DNA from: Coniella vitis
Lineage: Eukaryota > Ascomycota > Sordariomycetes > Diaporthales > Schizoparmaceae
Assembly (NCBI GenBank): GCA_011317545.1
Contig: WUJK01000005.1
Location: 3,136,272-3,200,271 of the forward strand
DNA: 64,000 nucleotides
Reading direction: 5' to 3'
The notes under the pieces are model-generated. The model was not told where the DNA came from. It worked only from the letters and a program-made list of their open reading frames with translations, and did no database searches. A program made the position numbers and the translations under genes. Below are positions 45,249 to 56,300 of this stretch, piece by piece. Position 1 is the stretch's first letter. Each line of letters starts with the position of its first letter.

Positions 45249-48200
45249 ATAGAGTCTTCTATCCTTAACTCTAAAAAGGGGAGCGAATATTCCTTTCGCT
45301 TTCTAAATTACCTTCCGAAATATAGGCTTATTATATGCCCTATTTGCCAAATAGCTATTATATATAGCCGGCTTAGAAAGCATTTAAATAGCCCGCCGCA
45401 TTCGATTTCGAATAAAGCTTTTAAAACTGAATTTAAGCCTTAGGCTTTAGGTTTAGAAGGCTTAATTCAAACGGAAGAAGAGCTAAAGGGTTTTAATACT
45501 TTCCCTACTAAAGAAGAGCCCCCTATAGAAGGGTTAGGGTTAGAGAAAGGTTATAAATACCTAGAATGCGAATTTATAGCGTATAAAAAATCAACGATAT
45601 TAAAGCATATCCAAAAAGACTATACTTTCCAGGCAAGGGGGCGCCCTAAGACTAAAGCTATTAAGCTTTATAAATCAAAGGTCTATATTCAACGATTTTT
45701 TACGAATAAATATACTAGTTCGTATTTTCAGGTTAAGAAGCCGTCTAAAGCTATAAAACCTAATAGCCTTAAGAGCCCTTCTAACCCTAGGGTTGCTTCT
45801 AGCCCTAGGGTTACCTCTAGCCCTAGGGCTATCTCTAGCCCTAACCCCGAAGCGAATACTATTACTAGCCCTATAGAATCTATAGAAGGGTCGATTCTAA
45901 ATCAGGCCTCTAGTTTCTCTACTAGCGATATTAATAATACTATAATCGCAACTAGTAGTATTATTAGTAGCCCTATTCAGATTCCTAGAACTAAGCGGAA
46001 TAGGCCCTTTCTATTAAATTCTCGACGAATTTCAGATTCTAGCTCTTCTAAAGAGCCGTTTACTTCTATAGTAAATAGGCCGTTTATTAGAAGAAACCAG
46101 AGGGTTCTTCTTTCGTCGTCTAGTAATAGCGATTCCGAGGGGTCTAATAGCGCTTCGAGTAGCTCTAAATCTATAGATTTAACTACTTTTACTTCGAAAG
46201 CTAAATCTATTCGCTTTAAATCCGATATATCTATTCGCGATTTAAACGAAAAAGACGGTCCAAATCCCTAGTTACAGAAGCTAGGGGTTATAAACTATTT
46301 AAAGCAGAGCTCGTTACCGAAGGCTAAATTAATAGCGCTATTAGACCCTTATAAGCCTTCTTTAGTAAGGGAAGCTATTCCAGAAGATTCTAAATTCTAA
46401 GGAAGGGGTCTTTTAGAGGTTTATTCTTCTATAGACCGGCTTATTCTCGAGGGTAAAAGGCTAGTAAACGGGGGGCTTATTCCGAGAGTTACCCTATTAA
46501 AGTTAAATCGCCGAAGCTTTAAAAAAGAGCCTAAAAAGCCTTTTATTTTCTCGTATAACCCTATAATAGTCCAACGATATAAGCTCGTTTATAAACGGCT
46601 TTTAAGCTATTTATTTCGATCTTTCGATTTAGAGGATTCCGAAAAGCTCCCTTTTATTCTATCGAATAAGTAAAAAGAAGCTATAGAGGGCTTAAAACTA
46701 TCGATAGGGGCGATATATCGAGGAATTCCCTCGAATTCGTCTTCGAGTGATTTAGAATCGTTAGAAGCAATAGCTTTATTCCAGAAGCTAGATTCTTCCG
46801 TTTTAAATCTACTTATTACCTTACTTTCCGAGCCTATCGAAGGAGGCGAATATACTAGTATTATTATTAGTTATATAGCTATTTTGCATATTCGACAGAA
46901 TAATACCTAGGAAAAGCCAGAGGTTATAACGCCTTTTATATCCGCTATTATTTCGTTTGCCCGGGTCTTTATTTTATTATTTTATTATAATAAATACGAA
47001 GAGAATATCCAGGGTTTAATAGAGAATAGCGGTTATACGGAAGTATTAGCTAGGTGCGAAGCTATACCTCTTTAGACTATTCTAAGGGGCTTAAATATCC
47101 TCTATTCGGTTCCTACTATCGGGCCTCGAATTATTCCTTATCTAGCAAATATTCGATCGTACGGGCTTACTATTATTAATAATACTATTAAGCCCGGAGG
47201 TATTATCTGGGATAATAATACCTTAATATATAGGGATATTCGTCTCGATCTACCCTCTTTACAAGAGGCTATTCGATACGGAATTCAAAAATCTTAGAGG
47301 GCCCTTAGTACCCTATTATATATTAACGAATCTAAATATAAAGGCTCGAATATTCTAGAATATTATAGAGAAAACCTCCTACCGATTCCCTAGGATTCTC
47401 TTACCGATAACTATAATAATAGTATTATAGGCTATTCTTTTATAAACGACCTTTTAGAGGCACCTCGTTATAAGTATAAGAACTAGCTTATTACGAAGAT
47501 TTCTTCGAATAGGCGGCTTAAAAAGGCCTAGTTTCCAACTTATCGTTTAGATTACTTTAGTAAGCCGAGCCTTTTAGAAGGTCGACGCTATATTAAATTA
47601 ATTTCGAGCTTTTTAGAGGGTTTAGCGGTATTAGTCTATTTAACCGGCGGGCAGCCTCCTCGCGGCCCCGAAGCCCTTTCGATTCGCTTTCGAAACGGGG
47701 ATAACGAAGGGCTTCGAAATCTATTTCTCGATAGGGGCTTAATAACCCTTATAACAGATTATTATAAAGGGTATAATAGATCCGGGCTTTTAAAGGTTAT
47801 ATACCGCTTTATACCTTGAGAAATCTCGGAACTTCTTTTATATTATTTACTATTAGTCCTACCTTTCTTCGAGGATTTATAGGCTAATATAGATAATATA
47901 AAGAAATTTAGCGATAAAATCTAGCCTATTAAGTCTATAGAGGGTATAGAGAAAGGCGAAAACTTTAGTAGTTTCGAGGATACGGATACCGAAAAAGAAA
48001 CCTCTTCCTTCCAGCTACCTTATTTTAATTCGTCGAAAATAATTAGGGGGCTAGGGCTATTATTTTCTGAATCTATAGGGCAGAAAATAACCCTAAGCTA
48101 GTAAAGGCATATATCTATAGCTCTTTCGAGACGGTATATAACTTCGAACGAAATAGGGGAGTTAATAGTTAATACGGAAGGCTTTGGAAACGATAGCGAA

Positions 48201-50768
48201 GGGTTTATTTAGAGCGATTCCTCGAACGATCTTATAGAGGATTTACAAGCCGCCCACTCTTCTAAAATCGCGAATAATATATACGGCCGTCTATTAGAAT
48301 TAGGGCTATATATAGACCCTTCGAAAAAGGAAGCCTTTCGACGTTATTCTATAAGCTGGTATAAGCTATTAGGATTTAACGATATTAACCTCGCTATAAC
48401 TCCCCTAACCCTAACCCCTTTTAAGAGAAAAGCCGAGACCTTTTTAGAAAAAGAGAATAATAAAGTTCGAGAAAGCCGTTTATAAGATTTACAGTCTATA
48501 GACTTAAAGAACGAACTTAAAGCGTTACTAGGGCCGAACGCTATATTCCGAGGACCGTAATATACTATAATAAAGGCTATTATCTCGAATAAAAGCCCTA
48601 TTCTAGCTATATTAGGTACGGGAATAGGTAAAAGTCTTTTATTCTTTTTACCTACTTTCTCTTCGAAGGGGGGGGTTTTTATCGTTCTAGCCCCTTTAGT
48701 TATGTTAGTAAACGATTTATATAAAAAGGCTATAGTATTCGGGATACCGTCTATTATCTGGGATAATAATAAGCCTTTCGAAGCGGAGAAAATTATCTTT
48801 TTAACGCCTGAAAAAGCCTTATTTCCTTCGTTTTAGACCCTTCTCGCCTAGCTTATCTATTCGAAGCGCTTAGACCGTATTATATTCGACGAATACGATA
48901 GTCTTTTAGAAGGAAATAGCCGTTATAGGCCCGCCTTTCTATAAATAGGGGAAATAATTAAGTTTGGAATCTAAACTATTTATTTAACGGCTACTTTACC
49001 TCCTTATAAAGAAAGCTATTTTTTCGAAAGGGCTTTTATCGATCCTTCTAACGATAACCCGCTTATTTTCCGATTACCTACGAGTAATCCGAATATAGCG
49101 TATTCCGTAACTCGGCTCGAAATATCGAATAAACGGTATATAAACGCTGAAAAACGGAAGGCTTTATTAATAAGTTATTTAAACTTTACGTTAAAAGATA
49201 ACTTATCCTCCGATTCGAAGGCTTTAATCTTCTACTCTACGAAGAAAGAGGTTATCGAATTACGGGATACCCTTAATAGCTTAGTACTCTATAGTAATAT
49301 AGACGAAGTCGAGGGTATTAATAAAAGCGAGGTTATCGATATCTTTTCGTCGAATATTCCGAATAATCGCTATTATTTCGGAGGCCGCGTTCTAATCGGA
49401 ACGAGTGCTATAGGTCGAGGGCTCGATATTCCGAATATCCGCTATATTTTCTATATAGGAGGCCGTTTCTCTATAGAGGATTATAAGCAGCAAACGGGGA
49501 GAGGGGCTCGAAACGGAGGGAGCTATAAAGCTATTATAATCGATAATAAGCAGTTTCTAAATTCTAGCGGATCGATCGATAATTTAGCGAAGTTTAGCCT
49601 TAAAGATTATATTAATCGAAAGGTTTACCGTCGAATTATTCTCGATTCCGTTTTAAACGGTAGAGAAAGTCGTATATCCTACGAAATAGGGGAATTACCC
49701 TACGATATATACTTTTTCCGAGCTATAAAGGGTCCCCTAGGGTATATTATCGATCCGGAAGCTAAAGCCCCCCTAGAGAATAGGATTCGAATAATAGAAG
49801 CGGATAAAGTAAATAGCCCTATTTTATTAGAAAGCTCTAGTAATTCGTCTAAATCTATAGCTATATATAGGGACGAACCTATAGCTTCTAATATTAATAC
49901 GGATATCGAAATATCCCCTATTATTAACGTAAAGAGAGGCTTAATAAGCGAAGGGACTTTAGAGAATAATTCGAATTTATTCGAAAATACGGTCTCTAAA
50001 GCTCCTTCTATAGAATCGGATATTCTAAGCTTATCGAGTCGGAATACGTTAGACGGCTATATAAACGATAACGAGGATATTTCGGATACGGATTTATTAA
50101 ATATCGAGCAAACTATCTCGAATCGATCGAAGGCTATAACGGAGCGAATTACTACGAATAAACGAACGTTTTCTTATAATATAGAGCGGTTTATTTCGTA
50201 TACGGTTCCTGAAATTCGGAAACTTAATAGCTACTCGTTTTGCTATTTAAGTCGGCCGTTTTCGAAAATACGCCTTATTCGAGAAAAGCACTCTTTAATC
50301 GACTACCCGTTATTAAATACCGATTCGAATTATTCTCGGATAAAAGAATTCTTTACCGCTCTTAAAGAATTTATATCGTTTAGCCGGTTCGAGCCTTATA
50401 GTAGCTATAATCGCTATTATATACCTTTTACCCTCTACGATCGCTGGGAGGAGGAGGAGATAGGAACTTTCCGAATTCGGAAAGGGAAGGAAACGGAAGG
50501 GTGTTTTTTCGAAGAGATCTTTCTCGAATACTCGGCGGTAATTCTCTTCTATTCTCCGTTACGCCGAAATCGAGAATATAGGATTCTTTACGAAAGAGAG
50601 TTAGAAGGGATAGGGTATACGGTAACGAAATTCTGCTATAGCCCGATATTTCCGTTACGGGAAATAACGCGAAGGGAGAAGGAGGGGGATCTCGAAGGGT
50701 CGAAGTTATTCTTTTTTATTTTACGATTATATTCGAAACTCGGAGAGAAAGGGCCGTTATTTCTTTAA
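45249..50768 (+). pseudogene. Telomere-linked RecQ-type helicase (TLH) pseudogene 1
   Basis: One frame runs about 1839 codons from ATA at 45249 (probably a RIP-altered ATG) to TAA at 50766-50768, broken only by about 22 stops, mostly TAG in place of Trp or Gln. No frameshift was seen. The N-terminus has CPIC...RKHLNSPPH (from residue 30) and a second Cys/His stretch followed by QRFF...YFQVK, resembling the OrsD/DUF3505 region. A Ser-rich linker follows. Helicase motifs are GTGIGKSLLF (residue 1123), APLVMLVNDL, FDEYDSLL (residue 1214, from DEC-type by C-to-T), YLTATLPP, ALIFYSTKKE, GRGLDIPNI and QQTGRGARNG (residue 1414). TLH genes sit next to fungal telomeres. This copy is dead unless the stops are read through. 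Confidence 0.85.
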
Positions 50769-50774
50769 GGTTAT

Positions 50775-50900
50775 CGATTAAGGAGTTAGGCGTTAAAATA
50801 AAGGAGTTAAGCGTTAAAATAAAGGAGTTAGGCGTTAAAATAAAAGCGTTAGGGCGTTAAAGTAAAGGAGTTAAGGAGTTAGAAAATAAAAGGAAAGCTT
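50775..50900 (+). repeat. Short tandem repeat, about 21-bp unit
   Basis: Four or five copies of GGAGTTAGGCGTTAAAATAAA with minor variants, immediately downstream of the helicase stop. Confidence 0.8.
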
Positions 50901-51151
50901 TAAAAAAAAAGAAGTTTTAAAATATAAAGTAAGAGAATATTTCTATATATTACGAACTTTAAGTAAGAAACCCGTTTATAGAATATAAAGGTAAAGGAAA
51001 AAAAGGAAAAAAACCTAATTATTATTCTACCGCGGACTAAGGCTTACTTCGGCCCCGCCTTTATATAACCGGCGCTTAATCCGTGCGTTTTTAAGGCCTA
51101 CTTCGTAAGGCCTATTTCAGCTAATCAACGTCGTACGAGTAGGGTCGTCGC
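50901..51151. other. Helicase 1 3' flank and GC-rich module (first copy)
   Basis: From about 51031 the sequence becomes GC-rich: CTTACTTCGGCCCCGCCT, then CCGTGCGTTTTTAAGGCC and CGTCGTACGAGTAGGG. The same module recurs less eroded at 51185-51335. No gene. Confidence 0.5.
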
Positions 51152-51178
51152 AACCCTAACCCTAACCTAACCCTAACC
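51152..51178 (-). repeat. Interstitial telomeric tract (C-strand on +)
   Basis: Four CCCTAA-type repeats including one shortened unit (AACCCTAACCCTAACCTAAC...), orientation opposite to the terminal telomere. They separate two copies of a GC-rich module. Confidence 0.85.
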
Positions 51179-51184
51179 ATTATT

Positions 51185-51545
51185 CCGCGCCGAAGTAAGG
51201 CTCACTTCGGCCCCGCCTCCATACAAACGGTTCGTTGGTCCGTGCGTTTTGGAGGCTGAGTTCACCGGGGTGGGTAAGGCAGACTTCACAGGGGTCGTCG
51301 TACGGCTACAGCCAATCCGCGTCGTACGGCCCCCCCCCCCGCGGGGCCCCCGCCTGCCCCCCCCCCCCCCCTCCCCTAACCCCAACCCCAACCTCGCTGC
51401 CGTCGCCGCCGTCCTCCTACTGCGAACCTTGCTGCCGCCGTCGATTCGTTCGTATACGGGCGATCGCGCGATACCTTCTCCCTTTGTCGGAGTCTTTTTT
51501 TTTTTTTTTTTTTTTTTTTTTATTTTGGGGGTTGGTTTTTTCTTT
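51185..51545. repeat. GC-rich module (second copy), C-run and poly-T tract
   Basis: The second copy of the module (CTCACTTCGGCCCCGCCT, GGTCCGTGCGTTTTGGAGGC) leads into long C runs at 51331-51373 with CCCCTAACCCCAACCCC, then GCCGTCGCCGCCGTCC, and a poly-T run from about 51497. The minus strand is G-rich enough for quadruplexes. Apparent ORFs here encode poly-Pro, poly-Lys or poly-Phe and are artefacts. Confidence 0.7.
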
Positions 51546-51589
51546 TCCCATTTACTACATCGATGCATAGTTACGAAAGAACGAATCGT

Positions 51590-52245
51590 ACGTTCAGGAA
51601 AGTCCAAGCCATTATTCTCTAGCTGCCGTACGGCTGCCCCTTGCACGAATAACTGCTCGTACCGTCAAGGAAAGTCCAAGCCATTATTCTCTAGCTGCCG
51701 TACGGCTGCCCTATACAAATAACTGCTCGTACGTCAAGGAAAGTCCAGGCCATTATTCTCTAGCTGCCGTACGGCAAGGAAAGTCCAGGCCATTATTCCT
51801 TCGCTGCTGTACGGCTGCCTTATACAAATGACTGCTCGTACCGTCAAGGAAAGTCCAAGCTATTATTCTCTAGCTGCCGTACGGCTGCCCTATACAAATG
51901 ACTGCTCGTACGTCAAGGAAAGTCCAGGCCATTGTTCTCTAGCTGCCGTACGGCAAGGAAAGTCCAGGCCATTGTTCCTTCGCTGCTGTACGGCTGCCTT
52001 ATACAAATGACTGCTCGTACGTCAAGGAAAGTCCAAGCTATTATTGTCTAGCTGCCGTACGGCTGCCTTGCACGAAGGACTGCTCGTACGTCAAGGAAAG
52101 TCCAGGCCATTATTCTCTCTAGCTGCCGTGCGTCAAGGAAAGTCTAGGCCATTGTTCCTTCGCTGCCGTACGGCTGCCTTGTACAAATAACTGCTCGTGC
52201 GTTAAGGAAAGTCCAAGCTATTGTTCTTTCGCTGCCGTACGGCTT
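51590..52245 (+). repeat. Minisatellite with GCCGTACGGC, 70-bp and 40-bp spacing
   Basis: Eleven copies of AAGGAAAGTCCAxGCCATT, each followed by CTAGCTGCCGTACGGC (a palindrome core) and usually CTGCTCGTACGTC. Spacing alternates between about 70 and about 40 bases, so two unit lengths are interleaved. It lies just upstream of a TATA/CT-type promoter. Confidence 0.85.
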
Positions 52246-52344
52246 TATCCCCGTACGATCGTTGCTTTATTCCTGCGTCGAAGACTGCCTATCCAGTGAC
52301 TTACTACTACCTTTTACCTTCTTCGGCGATATTCCTCAGATAAC

Positions 52345-52560
52345 TATATAAAGAACTTCTTCCCCCCCCTTTGCCCTCTTCTTTTTTTTTCCTCCTTCCC
52401 TTACCAACCTCCTGTCTACCAGCCGGCCATCGTCAAGTACACCGTACGTATCCCTACCAACGTTAACACCCAACCCCTTCGTACTAACCTACCAGCCGTA
52501 CGGCAGAACAAACAAACCAAACCACTTATACAAACCCCCCTACCCAAGACTACCCGCACG
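52345..52560 (+). promoter_or_regulatory. Core promoter and leader of the 52561 ORF
   Basis: TATATAAA at 52345-52352, a strong pyrimidine tract at 52358-52405, then an A/C-rich leader to ATG at 52561 in a good context (CGCACGATGGCC). This is a textbook fungal core promoter layout. Confidence 0.55.
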
Positions 52561-53026
52561 ATGGCCGCTCCCACTGCCGACTTCACCCTTTCCGTACGCT
52601 ACACCGACCTCGGCATTCAGAATAGCCGTCGCGGCCTCGTACTGCACCTCACCCACCCGACCTCGCACGCAGCCCTAACTACCCTCGCCAAGAATAACAC
52701 CGAGCGAGCCCTCTTGGCTATACCCGGCACCGACATTCGCCTATCGGCTAGGTAACGCTAGTACGACTACCGCCGCCGTAATTGCTAAGATTCTCCGGCG
52801 CGACTTCGTACTTCCTAGGCCTATCCTAGTCGCTAGTACGGGCCGCCCCTAAGCCCGTACGCTAGCTAGCACCGTTACGCCGCTACGCAACTTTCCTTTC
52901 GACCTAGTACCTAGCCTATTATCGGCTAGCAGCAGAATACTATACGCTAACTATATTTAGGACTCGTATATCAGCTCGGTACTAAAGCCGGCTCATACTA
53001 TAAGCAGAGGAGGAGGATAAAATACT
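52561..53026 (+). pseudogene. Short decayed ORF downstream of a good promoter, unknown protein
   Basis: ATG at 52561 opens 64 codons (MAAPTADFTLSVRYTDLG...) ending at TAA 52753-52755. A second frame starting near 52745 continues as a plausible protein (TTTAAVIAKILRRDF, ASTVTPLRNFPFDLVP, SRILYANYI) with TAA and TAG stops to about 53026. Either a frameshift or an intron beginning GTAACG joins them. It has no recognised domain. It may be a separate small subtelomeric gene or the lost 5' end of the following helicase. Confidence 0.4.
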
Positions 53027-53385
53027 TATAGGTCTTCGTACTAAGGAGGAAAAGGGGGCTTTAGCTTCGTATACACCCCCTTCTAGGGCTAGATACTAAT
53101 ATATAAATCTACCCTTATTTCTTTACCCTTTTTACTCTCGTATAGTAGAAATAAAACGATCTATGTATTAGTAACCCTCTTTTTTCTTTCGTACGTAGCT
53201 ATCTCCTCTTAGTAAAGTATTAAAAGATTAAATTCTATAAAAGACCCTAACCCTTTAGAACCGGGTCGTACAAAGGTAAAATCTTTTCTTACTCGTACAT
53301 TTCTTCTCTATAGCTAAGATATTTTCTCCGTACAAACTGCCCCCTTATCGTACTTCCCTTACCAACCGCCTTATATAATATACTC

Positions 53386-56300
53386 GTACTTCTATTATAG
53401 AGGAATATATTTCTTTAAATACGGAGTATAATATTCTACTTTGCCTCCTCTGCCAGGCTACTATACGGCCTAAGGAGGCTATCCGTACGCATTTCCGCCA
53501 GCAGTATAAGCTAAAAGGGCCCGTTCTAAAGGATATCCTTTACTCGTACAGCGATGCCGAGCTTATAGACCCTATATCTATCGCCCTCCCCGCGGATAAC
53601 TTAACTCCAATCCCAAACCTAGCTATCGTACGTAGCCTTAGCTGCCAGGTATGCCGGTTTTTAACTCCGTCCGATAACCTCTTCTATCGGCATACGAAAG
53701 CAGCAGGGCATAATACGAGCGAATGCCTCTCGGACCCCGTACAACTCCAGACCTAGCTCCGCGGCCGGTATATACGGTATTAGGTTGTATAGTACGGAGC
53801 TCGAAGAACTAGCTACCCGTTCGGCTCTTATACCGCCTTCTATTCCAATAGACCCTATCGCTTACTTCGTACTAAATCTACTATCCTCTAGCAAGAAGCT
53901 CTTTTTAAAGAAGCCGACTAATAGTATATATAAGCCGGCGATATATACGAGGGACTCGAACGTAATTCGCCTTTAGATTAAGCGTATTAGCTAGGTCCCG
54001 TATTTTACCTTACGCGATAAGCTTACTATTACCTAGGCTACTATCTAGGACGAGAAGGAGAATACGTAAGCTATCGTACGGTCATAAGAGCCCCTAGAAG
54101 CGATTTCAGATCCTATATACGGCTCGGGCTCCTTACCTTAAGCTTCGTACGAGAGGTCGATCGCTACCTTCCGCGCCTACTAAGTATCCCGATCGAAATA
54201 CTCTAATAGCTAGCTAGTATCTCCCCGACTATAGCCGAACCCCCGCCCCTTTTATACGGCTAGGGAAAGCCGAAACGCTCGTACGATATCAACGGATTAG
54301 GCAAAGGTATCTTATCTTCTGTGTTCGTACGTATTATCTAGGGCGGGAGGAGGCGTACGAGCAGTGGGCATTACGCTTTTCGGACGAGCAATGGTTACTC
54401 CTCTGTGATATTATCCACGACCTCGAAGCGCTTACGGCTCGTACGGAGGCTATTCAGAATAGGCCGCCTATAATACGACCACGAAGGCGGCCGCACGAAG
54501 CCTGGACCTTTGCCTCGGACGATAAGGAAAGTAACGAATCCGATAACGATCGAGGGTCGGGTACGATAAGGAGTCCTAGCCCGGAGGAATCGCACGATAC
54601 CGATCCGCTCGACCGTTCGGTCTTTTCCTTTTTCGTTGCTTCACTTCGACAATATATCGGCGGGAATCTCTATTTAAATCCGCTCTTATGCTTTTGTGCG
54701 GCGCTTAGTATCCGTACGGAACCGGTAGGGTATATGGAACCCTATCTTTATACGACGCGGCTTGCAGCACTTCTTTGGCTTTCGCGCGTCTTCTTTCTCG
54801 AAGCCGAGTTCTCCAATAAGCCGTACAAGCTCGAAGCTGTTAGTATAGAAGCTGTTCAACGCTTCCGTACAGCGTATAGCGAGTGGATGGTACCGGGAAC
54901 ACATACGCCGATTAGTACGATTATCGCCTGGATAGCGTACGGACGTGGGTGGCGCCACCAGATGTCTGGGCAGGGCTCCGTACGATGGTCCGAGGATAAG
55001 CAGGTCCTTTTCCATAATAGAGAAGCAATTACCGTATAGGAGTTCCAGAAAACCGCGTGCGGGCTTATCGACGAGGCCGTACATGCTCTTGATGTTATTG
55101 TGGCTGGGTCTTGGGACGAGCTTCGTACGATTATCGACTTAAAACGGATCGTCGACCATACGATACGAGTCGGTGCTGGGAAATCCTTTGCAACAGACCC
55201 CCGGAATGAATAGCTTCTCCCGGGGCCCCGTACGATACTCCGCTATCTCCAGCCGTCGCTCTAGGATCCCTATACGTATCTAAGTAGAAGAGGCGAGCGG
55301 TCTATAAATAGCTCCTAGCAGCTTAGTACTATTCCGCTAAGCTCCTCCTTATCCTCGTATATATCTAGGGCGGGTAGCCCGGGCGTAGGCCCGAAATTAT
55401 AACGCTCCGGTATACCGACTCCTAGGCAGCTCGTACGGAATATCTTTCTTTTCGACGGCGAGGTTCTTATTATAACGGACCGCGATAAGGGCAAAGCTAT
55501 ATACGGAGCGAAGAGTCGTAAGGTCGCACGATTTCTCCCCGCTACCGGTTAGGGCTCTTACTTATAGCTTATATTATTTAGCTTTTACCTAGCCGAGCGA
55601 TTAATTCGTACTATAATATAGCTTACTAGCCGGCCGAAGGCGAAGCAGCTCGAATATCTTTAGTACGAGAGCGATTCCGGGGTTTAGGAATACCGATCGG
55701 CTTAGTTTACTTCTCGTATACGGTACCTCTAGCCGGGACTTAGGCTCCGTATTAGGGTAGCTCGCTACCGTAAGATCGCTATTGAAATGGGACGGCAAAT
55801 TCGAGGGCTTAGTATTAAGCAAGCAGAACTCCAAATCGGCGAAGAGGACGATTCGTACGACCAGAATATCGACCCGCTTACCGGCGAGCTTATAGACGAA
55901 GCGCACGGCAGCTAGAATATCGTCTAGGATTTACAAGCAACGCATAGTACGAAGGTCGCACGACAGCATTATGCTGTCTACGTTGGGTTTTTAGGATCTT
56001 TACAACCTAAGATAATTGCTACTTTCCGTACGGTAAGTCTGCTCTAGCACCAGTTTTTACTCGGTACGGGTTCCGAGGCAAGCCAGATATCCCGTACGGA
56101 AGCCGATCAGAGGCCCCAGCTAAAGCGGAAAGCTATATCCTTCTCCGAGAGCGAGGGAGAGGAAGGCTCCGTACGGAGAGATAAGCGTCGTCTTCCAGAC
56201 TCGAGAGAAATCGATCAAGAGCTTCTAAAAGGGCTTCGTACGCTACTAGGGCCCAACGCAAAGTGGAAGTCGGACGAGCAGGCGGAATACTATCGTACGA

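Noticed and set aside
51173..51722. Several ORFs of 110-157 codons on both strands
   Set aside because: They translate C runs, poly-T and satellite units into poly-Pro, poly-Phe, poly-Lys or repeated peptides, so they are simple-sequence artefacts.
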